Origin: Rhodothermales bacterium
GTDB taxonomy: Bacteria > Bacteroidota > Rhodothermia > Rhodothermales > UBA10348
Assembly (NCBI GenBank): GCA_028284865.1
Contig: JANQQV010000020.1
Span: 393,938-457,937 of the forward strand
Reading direction: 5' to 3'
Length of the DNA: 64,000 bases
This document shows, one piece after another, positions 63,000 through 64,000 of this stretch; positions within the stretch are counted from its first letter, which is position 1; each line of letters starts with the position of its first letter. The notes below the pieces were generated by a model, which was not told the DNA's origin, did no database searches, and saw only the letters and a list, made by a program, of their open reading frames with translations. The translations under genes and the position numbers were made by a program.

Positions 63000-63719
63000 A
63001 TGAACAAGAACGCACTCATTTACTTTCTGTTATTATTGTTTTCAGTAGTGTCGGCCGGTGATGCAATTGCACAAAATGGCAATCAAGTCCCCTCCGATTC
63101 CACAGATGCTGCTACAGACTCAACCAAAATTGAGTCTATTGAACAGGGAATGGAAGAAATGCTCAATAACATTGAGTCAATTCGGAACGCAATCGAACAA
63201 AACGAGAAGTCAACCATTCGCTTTGGGCTCAGTATTGCGCATCGTTACATATGGGAGTCAGATTATGAGGACTACTATATTTCAGTAGACTCCACATTGC
63301 TTTACAGTGACTCAAAGGACAGTAGGGCAATAACACTTTCGGGAGTAGTTTCGGTTACACCATTCAAAAAATTATCTTTTTTCCAAACCAAGAGTGGGCT
63401 TTATAACGTAATTAAGAATATCGTATTTCTTGCCAATATAAACCTAGCTGATTTTTCTAGTGAAGAGCGCCTAGGCTTTTTCAACAAAAATATTGAGGGC
63501 GGAGTTGGAATGGGCATTCAAATTAGTGACGACTTTTCCGTGGGCTTGACACTGGAACGTGTCTTTAATCGTGCTTTGAGAAGTAACTATCGAAACCACA
63601 TTGGAGAACCAATTGTCGTCAACGGAACGCCTTTGACCATTCTTGACAAAACCGATGAAGGCTTGTTTAGGGATGATAATGTGAGCGCCCTCGCAATGCG
63701 CTTTACGTATCACTTCTAA
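63000..63719 (+). CDS. Cassette C10: secreted protein of unknown function, encoded against the array
   Basis: 239 aa. Signal peptide ending GDAIAQN, then an acidic Ser/Thr stretch with a coiled-coil-like segment (KIESIEQGMEEMLNNIESIR), then beta strands (STIRFGLSIAHRYIWESDY; FSVGLTLERVFNRAL) ending MRFTYHF, an outer-membrane-protein C-terminus with Phe. Probably a small barrel with an N-terminal helical arm. DNA is visibly AT-rich compared with its neighbours, a sign of foreign origin. It runs opposite to the attC direction and uses the promoter at 62937. Confidence 0.8.
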   Translation: MNKNALIYFLLLLFSVVSAGDAIAQNGNQVPSDSTDAATDSTKIESIEQGMEEMLNNIESIRNAIEQNEKSTIRFGLSIAHRYIWESDYEDYYISVDSTLLYSDSKDSRAITLSGVVSVTPFKKLSFFQTKSGLYNVIKNIVFLANINLADFSSEERLGFFNKNIEGGVGMGIQISDDFSVGLTLERVFNRALRSNYRNHIGEPIVVNGTPLTILDKTDEGLFRDDNVSALAMRFTYHF

Positions 63720-63899
63720 TTCACCAATCTATAAACTCGCAGACTTCCTATTCTTGATTACTAGAGCAGCAACAACTAATACACTCGCCGTAATCTTCGC
63801 TTGAGTTGAGATAATCAAAATACGACGGAGAATGGAGAAGCTCGAATGACCACACTCTCAGAATTATTGCACTTCTCGATCTCTACCGAACTTTGGTAC

Positions 63900-64000
63900 G
63901 GATAACGGCTGGCGGATTTGCGGCGAGCTATGCCCACCTATCAGAAATGTAGGAGATCTGGCCATCTCCAGCTCAAGACGCGGCCATGAGTAGTAGAACT
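63900..64000 (-). repeat. attC10, long type, cut by the window end
   Basis: Left core GGATAAC (63900-63906) and the long-type arm up to GAGTAGTAGAACT. The core matches the right core of attC9, so it closes cassette C10 and shows that the array goes on past 64000. Confidence 0.9.

Larger units (their letters stand above)
55467..64000 (-). mobile_element. Chromosomal integron cassette array, minus-strand orientation, running off the right edge
   Basis: Eleven attC sites, all in the same orientation, flank ten gene cassettes. On the minus strand each site reads GCATAAC (R''), an AAGCGCATTTTGCGGGCTCGC-like arm, a variable centre, GCTCGCCGCAAATCCGCC-like arm, and GTTATGC (R'). Cassette boundaries (cut after the G of R'): C1 about 55473-55947, C2 55948-56856, C3 56857-57641, C4 57642-58536, C5 58537-59393, C6 59394-60267, C7 60268-60932, C8 60933-61915, C9 61916-62612, C10 62613-63905. 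In each cassette reading on the minus strand the gene comes first and attC follows it. No integrase gene is in the window; it is expected beyond 64000. The near identity of the sites is typical of resident chromosomal (super)integrons. Confidence 0.93.

Noticed and set aside
56851..64000. The repeats as CRISPR, REP elements or miniature transposons
   Set aside because: Spacing is irregular and holds whole genes; the two arms, one-direction orientation and cassette-specific core matches are specific to integron attC sites.
1..64000. Search for an integron integrase, transposase or prophage gene
   Set aside because: No ORF with a tyrosine- or serine-recombinase or transposase pattern was found in the window.
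1..64000. tRNA, rRNA or riboswitch genes
   Set aside because: No cloverleaf or rRNA segment was recognised on either strand; a covariance-model scan would be needed to exclude short RNAs.

Overview
The window looks like chromosomal DNA of a marine-type bacterium of the Rhodothermota/Bacteroidota lineage. The signs are C-terminal Por/T9SS-type sorting domains with the YPNPF motif on four secreted proteins, a SusC-like TonB receptor with an N-terminal carboxypeptidase-regulatory-like domain, many signal-peptide lipoproteins, few Shine-Dalgarno sequences, and secreted beta-glucanases plus a sulfatase. The phylum assignment is an inference; there is no rRNA or tRNA gene in the window.

Region 1 (1-24 kb) is a glycan-use region. 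A minus-strand operon (6190 to 1) encodes a sorting-domain protein with a CBM9-like module, a TonB receptor and a further secreted protein cut by the window edge. Behind it lies a LacI-family regulator followed by a GH16 glucanase with a CBM6-like module. Three copies of a TGAAAAC-NTTTTCA type palindrome (6251-6264, 6294-6307, 9332-9345) sit in front of the two minus-strand units, so the LacI protein probably controls the locus and itself. A xylose-isomerase-like gene coupled to xylB, a GH16 lipoprotein and a GH5 lipoprotein follow. The likely flow is beta-glucan cleavage outside the cell, uptake through the TonB receptor, and entry of sugars into central metabolism.

Region 2 (11-55 kb) is a patchwork of short, mostly minus-strand genes: GNAT acetyltransferases, VOC/glyoxalase-fold proteins, DinB, SRPBCC, DUF1801, SnoaL-like proteins, small membrane proteins, class-C beta-lactamase-like hydrolases, methyltransferases, a voltage-gated K+ channel with a zinc ribbon, an APC permease fused to a TrkA-like NAD-binding module, a T9SS-tagged sulfatase and an S9 peptidase. 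Many neighbours overlap by ATGA/GTGA, which indicates translational coupling.

Region 3 (about 55.47 kb to the right edge) is the highlight: a chromosomal integron cassette array reading on the minus strand. Eleven attC recombination sites (one heavily decayed, one cut by the window end) separate ten single-gene cassettes. The sites share two conserved arms, GTTATGC-type 7-bp cores and 106-108 or 218-224 bp lengths. In seven cassettes the outermost 10-15 bp at one end is the inverted complement of the other end of the same cassette, as expected if each was once a circle carrying its own attC. Site quality falls from right (near perfect) to left (decayed). Together with the orientation this places the integrase and attI beyond the right edge. 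Two cassettes carry their gene backwards; one of these has its own near-consensus promoter and visibly AT-rich DNA. The cassette genes are mostly exported or membrane proteins of unknown function.
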